Source: an uncultured Clostridia bacterium (GTDB lineage: Bacteria; Bacillota; Clostridia; Christensenellales; CAG-138). Taken from it: a DNA stretch of 64,000 nucleotides. The stretch lies in contig CAMVMM010000011.1 in assembly GCA_947168565.1 (NCBI GenBank), forward strand, positions 20,779 to 84,778, given 5' to 3'. The translations under genes and the position numbers were made by a program. The notes beneath the pieces were generated by a model. That model saw nothing but the letters and a program-made list of their open reading frames with translations, did no database searches and was not told where the DNA came from. How positions within the stretch are numbered: the first letter of the stretch is position 1; every line of letters starts with the position of its first letter. Positions 43,565 to 52,661 of this stretch are shown here, piece by piece.

Positions 43565-44527
43565 TTAATATGCGTTTATAAGCATCGCGTTGCCGCTCCA
43601 GCTTCCGTCCTCATGCGGGGTAAGCTGAATGTTTCCGTACAGCTTGATCCAGCCGAAGTGATCGGGGTAATCATCGCCGGTTATGATCTCGGCATAATAA
43701 TCCGAGGCGATATAGAACGGCGCGATACTGCATGGGCGGAATGCGAGCTCGACATAGTAGCTGTTTTCGGCATTAAGGCTGCGCTCGACCTTGAGCACCT
43801 GCGCCTCATAGCATTTCATGGGGCAGTTCTCCGGCGCATCGGTGTAATGTCTGGCGATCTTCTCGGCATATAAACGCCCCACCGCGTCCAAGTAATCGCT
43901 GCCGGTCGTTGAGGTGCAGCCGGAGGCTCTGATCTCATCGGCGGTAAGCACTATCTCCGCCAGATCGAATTCATCGTGCCAGCGGGAAAAATCAAAGCCC
44001 ATATACCATGCCTCGTAGCCGCCCAAGACATTTTCAATATAATTGAAATTTAATGCGATCGTTGCCCTGGAAAGCTCCGGTGTTTCGGAAGGCGCATCTT
44101 TAAAGTGAATTGATAATCCGTTGAACCCATTGATTTCATATACCTTAATACCATTAACGTTTATGGGGTACACAAAGTCCCATGATTCACTGTCAAGCAC
44201 TATCTCGTGAACCTTCGCTATCCGCTCGGCGATCTTCCAGCCTTCCTGCTTAAGCACTTCCTCGCTGAATTGCACAGGTTCGGCAGTCGGCGCTTCGGTC
44301 GGATCTTCGGTAGGAGCCACAGTTGGCTTTTGAGTGGGAACAACGGTTGGAGCTGCGCCGGGAAGCGCGGTGTCTGCCGCTTCGGATGGAGCGGGCGTAT
44401 TCTGCTCAAGCTGCGTTGGCTCGGGGGTATTGCCGGGAACGGCGTTGTTTGCGCAGGCGGAAGCTGCGAATGCCGCCGCCATGCAGGGGATAAGCAGGGC
44501 CTTGAAAAGCTTTTTACCGGTTATCAT
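43565..44527 (-). CDS. Lipoprotein of a mosaic paralogue family (member B)
   Basis: AGGAG lies eight bases before ATG at 44527. The 320-residue product has a lipoprotein signal ending in AASAC (Cys 24), then a Pro/Thr/Ala-rich linker almost identical at DNA level to member A. A C-terminal domain (about residues 90-320) contains LGGYEAWYMGFDFSRW, GCTSTTGSDYLDAVGRLYA, VERSLNAENSYYVEL and LTPHEDGSWSGNAML. Its 3' portion is nearly identical to the truncated copy at 41133-41753. It overlaps the upstream gene by 14 bases and is probably co-transcribed. No known family recognised. Confidence 0.75.
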   Translation of the reverse strand: MITGKKLFKALLIPCMAAAFAASACANNAVPGNTPEPTQLEQNTPAPSEAADTALPGAAPTVVPTQKPTVAPTEDPTEAPTAEPVQFSEEVLKQEGWKIAERIAKVHEIVLDSESWDFVYPINVNGIKVYEINGFNGLSIHFKDAPSETPELSRATIALNFNYIENVLGGYEAWYMGFDFSRWHDEFDLAEIVLTADEIRASGCTSTTGSDYLDAVGRLYAEKIARHYTDAPENCPMKCYEAQVLKVERSLNAENSYYVELAFRPCSIAPFYIASDYYAEIITGDDYPDHFGWIKLYGNIQLTPHEDGSWSGNAMLINAY

Positions 44528-45410
44528 TCAATATATCTCCTTTAAGCTGCGAGTTCATCGGAGGCGGAGTCGATTCAGCAACAGCTCGCTCCTCGACCTC
44601 GGATCCCTGCTTTGCAAGGTTAAGCGCATGGACTCTGTCAAGGTCTGCAAGCTCCTTTTCAAGATCGAAATCATCGGGAACGAAGCATATCTCATCATTC
44701 GACCAAACGGTCGTAACTATCCACGTGTCGTTATGCTTGACGAGCCTTAATTTATAATCGGTGTATATGCCGGAGGTGAACTCAACGCCCCTATACTGAA
44801 AATCGAGCGATTCGCTTATTTCAACCGTTGCGGTATCGCCGTTTTCCTCAAGGCAGCAAACGTCATACGAGGGCTTGAAGTAATTGTAGCCGCTGCTGTT
44901 AAGGGAAACAATGTGAGCGAAATAGAGCACGCTTTTGGCGTGATTTTCAAGGTTTCTGCGGCAATAATCCAATTCGCCGCGATCATAGAGCTTCGCCGCC
45001 TCGCTGTCTGCACCGCCGACCGTCAGATTTTCGGTGAGCCGCTGCAGCTCGGCATCGTCAAGTCCTGTAAGCGAATAACGGGTAAAGTCATACTTTTCAC
45101 CGCAATGATGCACGCAGGCGGCTTCGCTCAGATATGCAATCGCCACTTCCTCCGCGCCGGCCGGGGCAGAGAGGATCGGCTCGGATACGGGCATGGCTTC
45201 TTCGGATGATTCCGGAATCGCCTCAGGGAGCGCTTCGCTGCGGTACTCCTTGGCGCGTGGCTTCTGCGGCGGTACCGCCTGCTCCGCCGGATCGGCGGCA
45301 GTACGCACCTCTGCATCCGCAAAAGCATTGGGCGTGTGTGCGCTCAGGGTTGAAGTGGACAACACCGCTATGAGCAGCACAAGAATAAAAGCCTTTTTGA
45401 AAAATGTCAT
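44514..45410 (-). CDS. Secreted protein, unknown function, upstream of member B
   Basis: GGAGG lies eight bases before ATG at 45410; two upstream Met codons lack ribosome sites. The 298-residue product has a signal peptide (cleavage likely after about residue 31, near AFADA), a Pro/Glu/Ser-rich linker, and a domain with HHCGEKYDFTRYSLTGLDD, LDYCRRNLENHAKSVLYFA, and a C-terminal beta region with TATVEISESLDFQYRGVEF and DYKLRLVKHNDTWIV. That last part resembles NTF2-like secreted domains, but this is uncertain. The gene overlaps member B by 14 bases, suggesting that the two work together outside the cell. Confidence 0.68.
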   Translation of the reverse strand: MTFFKKAFILVLLIAVLSTSTLSAHTPNAFADAEVRTAADPAEQAVPPQKPRAKEYRSEALPEAIPESSEEAMPVSEPILSAPAGAEEVAIAYLSEAACVHHCGEKYDFTRYSLTGLDDAELQRLTENLTVGGADSEAAKLYDRGELDYCRRNLENHAKSVLYFAHIVSLNSSGYNYFKPSYDVCCLEENGDTATVEISESLDFQYRGVEFTSGIYTDYKLRLVKHNDTWIVTTVWSNDEICFVPDDFDLEKELADLDRVHALNLAKQGSEVEERAVAESTPPPMNSQLKGDILNDNR

Positions 45411-45464
45411 AGCAAAAATCCTCCCTGTCATGATGCTGTAGTACACCGGCAGGCGTCCATAAAC

Positions 45465-45493
45465 AGTATACCATATAGGAGCGGCAGGCACAA
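45465..45493 (-). promoter_or_regulatory. Promoter of the 45410-43565 operon
   Basis: On the minus strand: TTGTGC (45488-45493), 17-base spacer, TGG-extended TATACT (45465-45470), 54 bases before the start codon. Confidence 0.65.
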
Positions 45494-45556
45494 GGATTAC
45501 CGACAGTAAAAATTATTAATTTTCCGTAAACAAATATTTCATACCGGCTTACATTT

Positions 45557-45592
45557 TATGCTATCCTATGCCTAAACCCTTGATTCGCACGG
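45557..45592. mobile_element. MITE-like element, left-end fragment
   Basis: Contains CTATCCTATGCCTAAACC followed by TTGATTCGCACGGC, matching the left end of the element at 13923. The remainder and the right end are missing. Confidence 0.55.
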
Positions 45593-45640
45593 CGGCGGCA
45601 TGGCGGCCAAAGCAGCACAACACTAATATATTTTTTGCTG

Positions 45641-45669
45641 TTGCAGGGAAAAAGGAAAAGGTGTATAAT
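45641..45669 (+). promoter_or_regulatory. Promoter of the decarboxylase operon
   Basis: TTGCAG (45641-45646), 17-base spacer, TATAAT (45664-45669), 79 bases before oadG. Confidence 0.7.
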
Positions 45670-45748
45670 AACGATAACTTGGGAAGGAAAGGGAATATCG
45701 GGAAAATATGCCGGTATCAGCCCAAAATGCTTCCGGAAAGGGCAGTTT

Positions 45749-46111
45749 ATGTTTTTTGAAAACGCTCAAACAGCAGCCGCGGCGGAAGCCTCAAGCGGCA
45801 TGGATCCTTTGGTGGTGATGATCGTCGGCATGGCGGTCGTGTTCCTCGGGCTCATTATCCTCATAGGCGTGGTGAAGCTCGTGAGCCTCATCTATCGCGC
45901 CGTTGTGGGCAAGAGCGAAGTGAATATTCCCGCCACAGCGCTCAATCAGCCCGTGTATTCGCCCTCAAAGGCGGCAAGAGAGCTTGCGCCCTCTCAGCTT
46001 ACCGATGAGCAGCGCAGGGAAACGGTGGCTGCCATCTCGGCCGCTATTGCGGAGGCGATGGGCAAGCCCGTGTCGGGCATCCGTATCCGCTCCATAAGGA
46101 AAATAGGCTGA
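45749..46111 (+). CDS. OadG-family subunit of a sodium-pumping decarboxylase
   Basis: The start at 45749 follows a GGAAAGGG ribosome site. The 120-residue protein has a short external N-terminus, one membrane helix (about residues 20-44, VVMIVGMAVVFLGLIILIGV), and a cytoplasmic tail ending in the helical segment DEQRRETVAAISAAIAEAMG and RIRSIRK. This is the layout of OadG/gamma subunits, which stabilise the complex between the carboxyltransferase and the membrane beta subunit. It leads the operon with the biotin carrier, beta and alpha subunits. Confidence 0.88.
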   Translation: MFFENAQTAAAAEASSGMDPLVVMIVGMAVVFLGLIILIGVVKLVSLIYRAVVGKSEVNIPATALNQPVYSPSKAARELAPSQLTDEQRRETVAAISAAIAEAMGKPVSGIRIRSIRKIG

Positions 46112-46119
46112 ACCGCGCC

Positions 46120-46142
46120 AAAGGCACGGCTTCGCCTTTTTG
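46120..46142 (+). terminator. Weak attenuator between oadG and the biotin carrier gene
   Basis: AAAGGC/GCCTTT stem with an eight-base loop and a short T run. Read-through is expected because the operon continues. Confidence 0.4.
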
Positions 46143-46244
46143 CATTTTAAAATAGTTTGCTCGCGCTTTTTCAGGCTTTTTGATGAATAAAAGCGTAATT
46201 TATAAATAAAAGAACACTCCGCTCATGCGGTGAAAGGGGATAAT

Positions 46245-46652
46245 ATGCGTAAATTTCTTGTTAAGGTAAACGGTTCACAGTACGAGGTCGAGGTCGAGGA
46301 GCTTTCGGCGGACGAGGCGCGCGGCGTTGCTCAGGCCGCTCCAGCACCCACGCCCGCACCCGCGCTCACTCCCACGCCCGCGCCCGCGCCTGCACCCACT
46401 CCCACTCCCGCGCCCGCGCCCGCACCCGCTGCAGGCGGCAAAACCATCACCGCGCCCATGCCCGGCAGCATTATTTCAGTTAACGTTAAGCCCGGCGACG
46501 CCTTCCGCAGCGGCCAGGTGCTGCTTGTGCTTGAGGCAATGAAGATGGAAAACGAGATTATGGCGCCCTGCGACGGCAAGGTGCTTTCGGTGAACGTGAA
46601 TCAGGGCTCCACCGTAAATTCCGGCGATCTGCTCATTTCCTACGAGGGCTGA
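46245..46652 (+). CDS. Biotin carrier protein of a sodium-pumping decarboxylase
   Basis: A GGGG site precedes ATG at 46245. The 135-residue protein has a short beta-rich head (KFLVKVNGSQYEVEVEEL), a flexible Ala/Pro linker (about residues 31-63, tandem APAPTPTP), and a biotinyl domain. LEAMKMEN places the biotinylated Lys at residue 100. It shuttles CO2 from the alpha carboxyltransferase to the beta subunit in the membrane. The linker is repetitive at DNA level. Confidence 0.93.
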   Translation: MRKFLVKVNGSQYEVEVEELSADEARGVAQAAPAPTPAPALTPTPAPAPAPTPTPAPAPAPAAGGKTITAPMPGSIISVNVKPGDAFRSGQVLLVLEAMKMENEIMAPCDGKVLSVNVNQGSTVNSGDLLISYEG

Positions 46653-46694
46653 GCGGCTTTGCGCGAACCCTTCGGTTTGTGAAACGGTGAATTT

Positions 46695-47882
46695 ATGGAA
46701 GCTGTTTTAAACGTATTAAAGGATTTTTTCGCCTCAAGCGGCGCAGCGGAGCTTTTCACCGCCCCCGGCGCGTGGAAGTATGCCGTGATGATCGCGGTCG
46801 CCTGCTTTCTGCTCTACCTTGCAATAGTGCGAAAGTTTGAGCCGCTGCTGCTTCTGCCGATAGCCTTCGGAATGCTGCTCACCAATCTTCCCGGCGCGGG
46901 CCTTTTCCATGAGGAGATCTTCGAGCTCGGCCACGTGCATTGGGATCGCCTAACCGCGAGCGGCGGACTTATCGACTACCTATATCTGGGCGTTAAGCTC
47001 GGCATCTACCCCTCGCTCATCTTTCTCGGCGTCGGCGCAATGACGGATTTCGGCCCGCTTATCGCAAACCCCAAGAGCCTGCTTCTGGGCGCCGCCGCGC
47101 AGCTCGGCATCTTTGCCGCCTTCCTGGGCGCAAAGCTGCTGCTTAATTACGACAACGGCCTTGCCGCCTCCATCGGCATCATCGGCGGAGCGGACGGCCC
47201 CACCGCCATCTTCGTCACAAGCCGCCTTGCACCCGAAAAGCTCGGCTCCATAGCTATCGCGGCATATTCCTATATGGCGCTCGTGCCGGTCATCCAGCCC
47301 CCCTTTATGAAGCTGCTGACCACCAAAAAGGAGCGCGCCATCGTGATGAAGCAGCTTCGCCCCGTGTCCAAAACGGAGCGCATCGTGTTTCCCATCGTGG
47401 TCACCATCGCCGTTGCGCTGCTGGTGCCCTCCGCCGCCGCGCTCGTGGGCATGCTGATGCTGGGCAACCTTATAAAGGAATGCGGCGTTACGGACAGGCT
47501 GTCCAAAACCGCGCAAAACGAGCTTTGCAATATAGTTACCATCTTCCTTGGCGTCAGCGTGGGCGCCACCGCCACCGCAAATTCCTTCCTTCAGCTTGAA
47601 ACGCTGGGCATTCTGCTCATGGGCATCGCCGCGTTCATCATCGGCACCATCGGCGGTCTGCTGCTTGCAAAGCTTATGAACCTTATCTCCGGCGGCAGGA
47701 TAAACCCCCTCATCGGCTCGGCGGGCGTTTCCGCCGTTCCCATGGCGGCGCGCGTTTCGCAGGTCGTGGGTCAAAAGGAAAACCCCGGCAATTTCCTGCT
47801 TATGCACGCTATGGGCCCGAACGTGGCGGGCGTTATCGGCTCCGCCATCGCGGCGGGCGTGTTCCTCTCGCTGTTTAACTGA
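46695..47882 (+). CDS. oadB: Sodium ion-translocating decarboxylase beta subunit
   Basis: The 395-residue protein has about ten membrane helices, the typical length for OadB/GcdB/Mmd[10 protein letters not shown] (near residue 160) is the conserved family signature containing the Asp needed for sodium coupling; NAVGAA-like and GPNVAG motifs follow near the C-terminus. It decarboxylates carboxybiotin and uses the energy to export sodium ions. The ribosome site is weak (GGTGA). The substrate class (oxaloacetate, glutaconyl-CoA or methylmalonyl-CoA) is set by the alpha subunit, encoded next. Confidence 0.94.
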   Translation: MEAVLNVLKDFFASSGAAELFTAPGAWKYAVMIAVACFLLYLAIVRKFEPLLLLPIAFGMLLTNLPGAGLFHEEIFELGHVHWDRLTASGGLIDYLYLGVKLGIYPSLIFLGVGAMTDFGPLIANPKSLLLGAAAQLGIFAAFLGAKLLLNYDNGLAASIGIIGGADGPTAIFVTSRLAPEKLGSIAIAAYSYMALVPVIQPPFMKLLTTKKERAIVMKQLRPVSKTERIVFPIVVTIAVALLVPSAAALVGMLMLGNLIKECGVTDRLSKTAQNELCNIVTIFLGVSVGATATANSFLQLETLGILLMGIAAFIIGTIGGLLLAKLMNLISGGRINPLIGSAGVSAVPMAARVSQVVGQKENPGNFLLMHAMGPNVAGVIGSAIAAGVFLSLFN

Positions 47883-47982
47883 CGCGGGGGAAAAAGCGGC
47901 GGCATATCGGCTTTTTTATCGAAACAGGCGGAGCATTCCGCAGTATTACCTTTATTTTTCGGAAAGGAAAATTTGATTCAAT

Positions 47983-49434
47983 ATGGGCAAGCTTTTGATA
48001 ACAGATACCATTCTGCGCGACGCGCATCAGTCACAGGCGGCAACGAGGATGAAAACCGAGGAGATGCTCCCCGCCTGCGAAATATTGGACAGCATGGGCT
48101 ATTGGTCCCTTGAGTGCTGGGGCGGCGCCACTTTCGACAGCTGCCTGCGCTTCCTCAATGAGGACCCGTGGGACAGGCTCCGCAAGCTCAAGAGGGCGCT
48201 TCCCAATACCCGCCTTCAGATGCTTTTCAGGGGTCAGAATATCCTTGGCTACAAGCACTATGCCGATGACGTTGTGGAGCAGTTCTGCCGCAAGGCCATC
48301 GAAAACGGCATAGACGTTATCCGCATTTTCGATGCGCTGAACGACGTTCGCAACCTTGAAGCCGCGATCAAGTTCACCAAAAAATACGGCGGCCACTGCG
48401 AGCCCGCCATAAGCTACACCATCAGCCCCGTGCATAACGACGACTATTTCGTTAAGCTTGCAAAGGAGCTGGAGCAGATGGGCGCGGATTCGATCTGCAT
48501 CAAGGATATGGCAAACCTGCTTCTGCCCATGCCCGCCTTCAACCTTGTTTCAAGGCTCAAAAAGGAGATAAAGGTGCCCATCCATCTGCATACGCACAAC
48601 ACCACAGGCACCGGCGATATGACGCTGCTGATGGCGGCGATGGCGGGCGTGGATATTGTGGATACCGCCCTCTCCCCCCTTGGAAACGGCACCAGCCAGC
48701 CCGCGACCGAAAGCCTTGTGGCAACGCTTCAGGGCACCAAATTCGATACGGGGCTGGATCTTACCAAGCTCAGCGAGGCGGCGAAGCATTTCAGAAAGGT
48801 TGCCGCAAGGCTCAAGGAGGACGGCTTCCTGGACGCAAAGGTGCTTTCGGTGGACACCAACACCCTTATGTATCAGGTTCCCGGCGGAATGCTCTCAAAC
48901 CTTATTTCCCAGCTCAAGCAGGCCAATGCGGAGGATAAATATTATGAGGTGCTTGCCGAGGTTCCGCGCGTCCGCAAGGATTTCGGCTATCCGCCCCTCG
49001 TTACCCCCACCAGCCAGATCGTGGGCAGCCAGGCGGTTTTGAACGTGCTCTCCGGCGAAAGATATAAAATGTTTACCAAGGAATCCAAGGGCGTGCTTCG
49101 CGGCGAATACGGCCGCCTGCCCGGCAAGGTGAACGAGGAGGTTCGCAAAAAAGCGATAGGCGACGATAAGGTCATCAAGTGCCGCCCCGCCGACCTGCTT
49201 GAGCCGGAGCTTGATAAGCTTCGCGCCGAGATAGGCGAGCTTGCCGAGTGCGATGAGGACGTGCTTTCCTACGCGCTCTTCCCGCAGGTGGCAAAGAAAT
49301 TCCTTGAGGACAGGCGCAAGGCAAACGGCGGCGCGCGCCGCGAGCCCTACGACCCCGCGAAGAACCATAACCCCGATTATGATAAGGCGATAGAGCTTAT
49401 AGTTGAGGATCTTACCGGCGGAATGACGCTGTGA
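47983..49434 (+). CDS. oadA: Oxaloacetate decarboxylase alpha / pyruvate carboxylase subunit B carboxyltransferase
   Basis: The 483-residue protein opens with TDTILRDAHQSQAATRM, the pyruvate carboxyltransferase signature. LECWGGATFDSCLRFL, LFRGQN, the carboxylated-Lys motif ICIKDMANLL and metal-binding HLHTHNTTG follow. It belongs to the OadA/PycB group and supports an oxaloacetate-type substrate. It lacks a fused biotin domain; biotin is on the separate protein two genes upstream. The complex would convert oxaloacetate to pyruvate while pumping sodium, feeding the pyruvate:ferredoxin oxidoreductase at 16 kb. Alpha being last in the operon is common in Clostridia. Confidence 0.94.
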   Translation: MGKLLITDTILRDAHQSQAATRMKTEEMLPACEILDSMGYWSLECWGGATFDSCLRFLNEDPWDRLRKLKRALPNTRLQMLFRGQNILGYKHYADDVVEQFCRKAIENGIDVIRIFDALNDVRNLEAAIKFTKKYGGHCEPAISYTISPVHNDDYFVKLAKELEQMGADSICIKDMANLLLPMPAFNLVSRLKKEIKVPIHLHTHNTTGTGDMTLLMAAMAGVDIVDTALSPLGNGTSQPATESLVATLQGTKFDTGLDLTKLSEAAKHFRKVAARLKEDGFLDAKVLSVDTNTLMYQVPGGMLSNLISQLKQANAEDKYYEVLAEVPRVRKDFGYPPLVTPTSQIVGSQAVLNVLSGERYKMFTKESKGVLRGEYGRLPGKVNEEVRKKAIGDDKVIKCRPADLLEPELDKLRAEIGELAECDEDVLSYALFPQVAKKFLEDRRKANGGARREPYDPAKNHNPDYDKAIELIVEDLTGGMTL

Positions 49435-49450
49435 GACCAATAATTATCAC

Positions 49451-49478
49451 AAAATGCCGTCCTTTTGGGCGGCATTTC
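49451..49478 (+). terminator. Terminator of the decarboxylase operon
   Basis: AAATGCCGTCC/GGGCGGCATTT stem with a TTTT loop; a short TTTTT follows after a few bases. Confidence 0.6.
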
Positions 49479-49529
49479 GCGTTTTTGGCGGCGGAATGAC
49501 GTGCAATTCTTAAAAGATAACAGCTGCAT

Positions 49530-49558
49530 TTGAAAACCGCGCGCCCATCTGCTATAAT
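49530..49558 (+). promoter_or_regulatory. Promoter of surE and the flavoprotein
   Basis: TTGAAA (49530-49535), 17-base spacer, TATAAT (49553-49558), 41 bases before surE. Confidence 0.75.
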
Positions 49559-49599
49559 GTAGATTGAGTTTATATGCACACAAGGAACACGGAGGGGTT

Positions 49600-50379
49600 A
49601 TGAAACTGCTTATCACCAATGACGACGGCTGGTTTGCGCCGGGCATAGCGGCGCTTGCGCGAGCGCTGTGCGCTGAGCACGAGCTTTATATCTGCGCCCC
49701 CAAATTCAACCAAAGCTGCGTGAGCCACGGCCTGACGCTTAAAAAGCCCATGCGGGTTGAAAAAATAGAGATAGAGGGCGTGAGCGCGGCGGAGGCCGTG
49801 TGCATGGACGGCACTCCGGCGGACTGCGTGCGCTTCGTGCTTTCGCACCTCAAATGGAAGCCGGACGCGGTCGTTTCCGGCATAAATAAGGGTGGCAATA
49901 TCGGCACGGACGTGCTGTATTCCGGCACCGTGAGCGCGGCGGCGGAGGCCGCGATGTACGGCCTGCGCTCCATCGCGGTTTCGCGCAACACGTTTAACAC
50001 GGATTATTTCGATGACGCGGCGGCGCATTTTGCCGAAAATTTCGAGCTGTTTTTAAGCTGCACCACGGCGGAAAAGCGGCTTTTGAACGTGAATTATCCG
50101 TTTCTTCCGCTCGGGGAATACAGGGGCATTCGCGCGGGCTATCTTGCGGAGCAGGTGTATGCGGACGAGTATGAGCGCGTTGAGCTTGAGGACGGCGGGG
50201 CGGGCTACGTGGCTCCGTCGGTTAAGATGACCGAATGCGCCGAGGACGACACCACGGACGAAAAATTCATCCGCGACGGCTTTGTGACCGTAACTCCGCT
50301 CAAATACGATACCACGGATTACGAGCAGCTTGCGCGGATCGTGAGTCACGTTGAAAAAAACTATGATTTAAAGGGCTGA
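49600..50379 (+). CDS. surE: 5'/3'-nucleotidase SurE
   Basis: GGAGG precedes ATG at 49600. The 259-residue cytoplasmic phosphatase begins with the SurE motif LITNDDGWFAPGI (metal-binding D-D), followed by CAPKFNQSCVSHGLTL, DGTPADCVRF, VSGINKGGNIGTDVLYSGTVSAAAEA and LNVNYP. It removes phosphate from nucleoside monophosphates. Length is typical. The next gene starts four bases after the stop, so they form an operon. Confidence 0.95.
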   Translation: MKLLITNDDGWFAPGIAALARALCAEHELYICAPKFNQSCVSHGLTLKKPMRVEKIEIEGVSAAEAVCMDGTPADCVRFVLSHLKWKPDAVVSGINKGGNIGTDVLYSGTVSAAAEAAMYGLRSIAVSRNTFNTDYFDDAAAHFAENFELFLSCTTAEKRLLNVNYPFLPLGEYRGIRAGYLAEQVYADEYERVELEDGGAGYVAPSVKMTECAEDDTTDEKFIRDGFVTVTPLKYDTTDYEQLARIVSHVEKNYDLKG

Positions 50380-50383
50380 AGCT

Positions 50384-51775
50384 ATGACAACTGTGGGAGT
50401 TATCGGCGCGGGCGCGGCGGGGCTTATAGCGGCGGCGTTCGCCGCGAGGGGCGGCGCGAAGGTGGAGCTTATAGACCGCAACGAGCGCGCGGGCAGAAAG
50501 CTTTTTCTGACCGGCAAGGGGCGCTGCAATATCACGAACGATGCGGACAGGGACGGCTTTATGAAAAGCATTCCCCACGGCGGCCGCTTTCTTTACAGCG
50601 CGTTCGACGCCTTCTTTTCGGATGATATTCTGGAGATTCTGCGCGGCGAGGGCGTTCCCGTCAAGCTCGAGCGCGGCGGCAGGTATTTCCCGCAGAGCGA
50701 TAAATCCAGCGACGTGATACGCGCGCTTGTGAGCTTTGCCTCAAAATGCGGCGTGCGGCTGCTGCTTGGAACCTATGTGCGGGATATTGAGCGCAAGAGA
50801 CCCGCTTCGGAAGAAAAAAACGGTGAAAACGATGAAAACGCGGGCGAAGGCGGCGGCAAATTCGTTCTTTATATGACGGGCATGCACGGCGGAAGGCGGG
50901 AGTACGACCGCCTGATAATCGCCACGGGCGGGCTTTCGTATTCCTCCACCGGCTCCACGGGGGACGGCTACGCCTTCGCGGAAAAATTCGGGCATACCGT
51001 GGTGGAGCCGAGGCCCTCGCTCATTCCCTTTGAAACGGAGGAGGAGTGGGCTGCCGAGCTGATGGGGCTTTCGCTGAAAAATGTGACGCTTCGCGCCTAT
51101 AAGCCGGAAAAGAAGCCCGAAACGCCCGAAAACAAGGCCGAAACGCCCGAAAATAAGGCTGAAAACGGCGCAAAAAGCGGTGAAAAGAGCGGCAAAAAGG
51201 CGAAAAAGCCCAAGCCCGTTTACGAGGAGCTTGGGGAGATGCTTTTCACGCATTTCGGCGTGAGTGGGCCGCTCGTTTTAAGCGCGTCGAGCTACCTTGC
51301 GGATTCGCCGGAGGGGGCAAGGCTGGAGATAGACCTAAAGCCCGCGCTCACGAAGGAGCAGCTTGATGCAAGGCTTCTGCGCGATTTTGAAAAGTATAAG
51401 CATAAGCAGGTGCGAAACGCGATGGTGGAGCTTTTGCCCTCCCGCCTTATCGAAACCGTGCTGACGCTTGCGGGGGTCGATCCCTGCAAAACCATCGACG
51501 AGCTGACCCGCGAGGAGCGCACGGCGATAGTTGAAACGCTGAAATGCATGGCGCTGACGGTGAAAAGGCCGCGCCCCATCGAGGAGGCGATAATCACGCG
51601 CGGCGGCGTTTCGCTGAAGGAGATAGACCCTAAAACCATGGAGAGCAAGCTCGAACCGGGGCTGTATTTTGCGGGTGAGGTGATGGATGCGGACGCCTGC
51701 ACGGGCGGCTTCAATCTGCAGATCGCGTGGTCCACGGGTCATGCGGCGGGAGCTGCGGCCGCCGGGGGCGAGTGA
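50384..51775 (+). CDS. NAD(P)/FAD-dependent oxidoreductase, BaiN/HI0933 family
   Basis: The 463-residue flavoprotein starts with the dinucleotide-binding GAGAAGLIAA, then RAGRKLFLTGKGRCNITN and RYFPQSDKSSDVI. IIATGGLSYSSTGSTGDGY, LFTHFGVSGPLVL, and a C-terminal TRGGVSLKEIDPKTMESKL with GFNLQIAWSTGHAAG complete the HI0933/YhiN pattern. Some relatives (BaiN) reduce bile-acid intermediates, but most members have unknown substrates, so no bile-acid role is claimed. A lysine/glutamate-rich low-complexity insertion (about residues 246-280, repeats of PENKAE) interrupts the domain and looks like a slippage expansion. Confidence 0.9.
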   Translation: MTTVGVIGAGAAGLIAAAFAARGGAKVELIDRNERAGRKLFLTGKGRCNITNDADRDGFMKSIPHGGRFLYSAFDAFFSDDILEILRGEGVPVKLERGGRYFPQSDKSSDVIRALVSFASKCGVRLLLGTYVRDIERKRPASEEKNGENDENAGEGGGKFVLYMTGMHGGRREYDRLIIATGGLSYSSTGSTGDGYAFAEKFGHTVVEPRPSLIPFETEEEWAAELMGLSLKNVTLRAYKPEKKPETPENKAETPENKAENGAKSGEKSGKKAKKPKPVYEELGEMLFTHFGVSGPLVLSASSYLADSPEGARLEIDLKPALTKEQLDARLLRDFEKYKHKQVRNAMVELLPSRLIETVLTLAGVDPCKTIDELTREERTAIVETLKCMALTVKRPRPIEEAIITRGGVSLKEIDPKTMESKLEPGLYFAGEVMDADACTGGFNLQIAWSTGHAAGAAAAGGE

Positions 51776-51900
51776 AAGCGGAAGGCGGAAAAGAGAAACG
51801 AAAAGAGAAAGGATCGGCATGAAATTCCCGCAGAATATCCGTAGATTCTATAATTAAATAAGATTACATAACAATATGAATAATTCTATTGGAGGTCAAT

Positions 51901-52626
51901 ATGTGCGAACGTAAAACCGCCGCAGGCTGCGCGGAAAAGGTGAAGGAAAATGAAAACAAGGTGTTTGCAATAGCGATAGACGGCCCCGCCGGCGCGGGCA
52001 AAAGCACCGTTGCAAAGGAGCTTGCGTCGCTCTTCGGGCTCATCCACGTGGACACGGGCGCGATGTTTCGCGCCATCGGACTGAAGGCGCTGCGGCTTGG
52101 AATGGACCCCGCCGATGAAAGCGCCGTGCGGCCCATGCTCGATGATACCGCCGTGACGCTGGAGCTTGTGGATGAAGCGCAGCACGTTTTCCTGGATGGG
52201 GAGGACGTGAACGCCTTTATCCGCACGGAGGAGGTTTCGCAGGCGGCGTCGAACGTCAGCACCCTTCCCTCCGTGCGCGAAAAGCTGCTGGAGCTTCAGC
52301 GGGCGCTTGCCAAAAAGCAGAGCCTTGTGATGGATGGGCGCGATATATGCACCGTGGTGCTGCCGAACGCAAGGTTTAAATTCTATATCACCGCTTCGGC
52401 GGAGGTGCGCGCAAAAAGACGGTATGATGAATATCTTGAAAAGGGCAGGCTTGGCGAAATGAGCTATGAGGATGTTCTGCGCGAGATAGAGGAGCGCGAT
52501 TACCGCGATATGAACCGCGAGTACGCGCCGCTTCGCCCGGCGGAGGACGCCGTGATAGTGGACACGAGCGAAATGAGCGTGAAGCAGGTGCTCACAAGGG
52601 TGCTGCTTTCCATGATAGACGTGTGA
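51901..52626 (+). CDS. cmk: Cytidylate kinase
   Basis: GGAGG precedes ATG at 51901. The 241-residue kinase phosphorylates CMP and dCMP. It has the P-loop GPAGAGKST at residues 28-36, DTGAMFRAIGL for monophosphate binding, VSQAASNVSTLPSVRE, MDGRDICTVVLP, and the lid RDYRDMNREYAPLRPAEDA. An extra polar N-terminal extension of about 20 residues precedes the usual start. The order cmk, plsC, ispH-rpsA is a widely conserved Clostridia cluster. Confidence 0.94.
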   Translation: MCERKTAAGCAEKVKENENKVFAIAIDGPAGAGKSTVAKELASLFGLIHVDTGAMFRAIGLKALRLGMDPADESAVRPMLDDTAVTLELVDEAQHVFLDGEDVNAFIRTEEVSQAASNVSTLPSVREKLLELQRALAKKQSLVMDGRDICTVVLPNARFKFYITASAEVRAKRRYDEYLEKGRLGEMSYEDVLREIEERDYRDMNREYAPLRPAEDAVIVDTSEMSVKQVLTRVLLSMIDV

Positions 52627-52661
52627 CGCATAACTGAAAATATCGAAAGGGGGGCGGTCGA

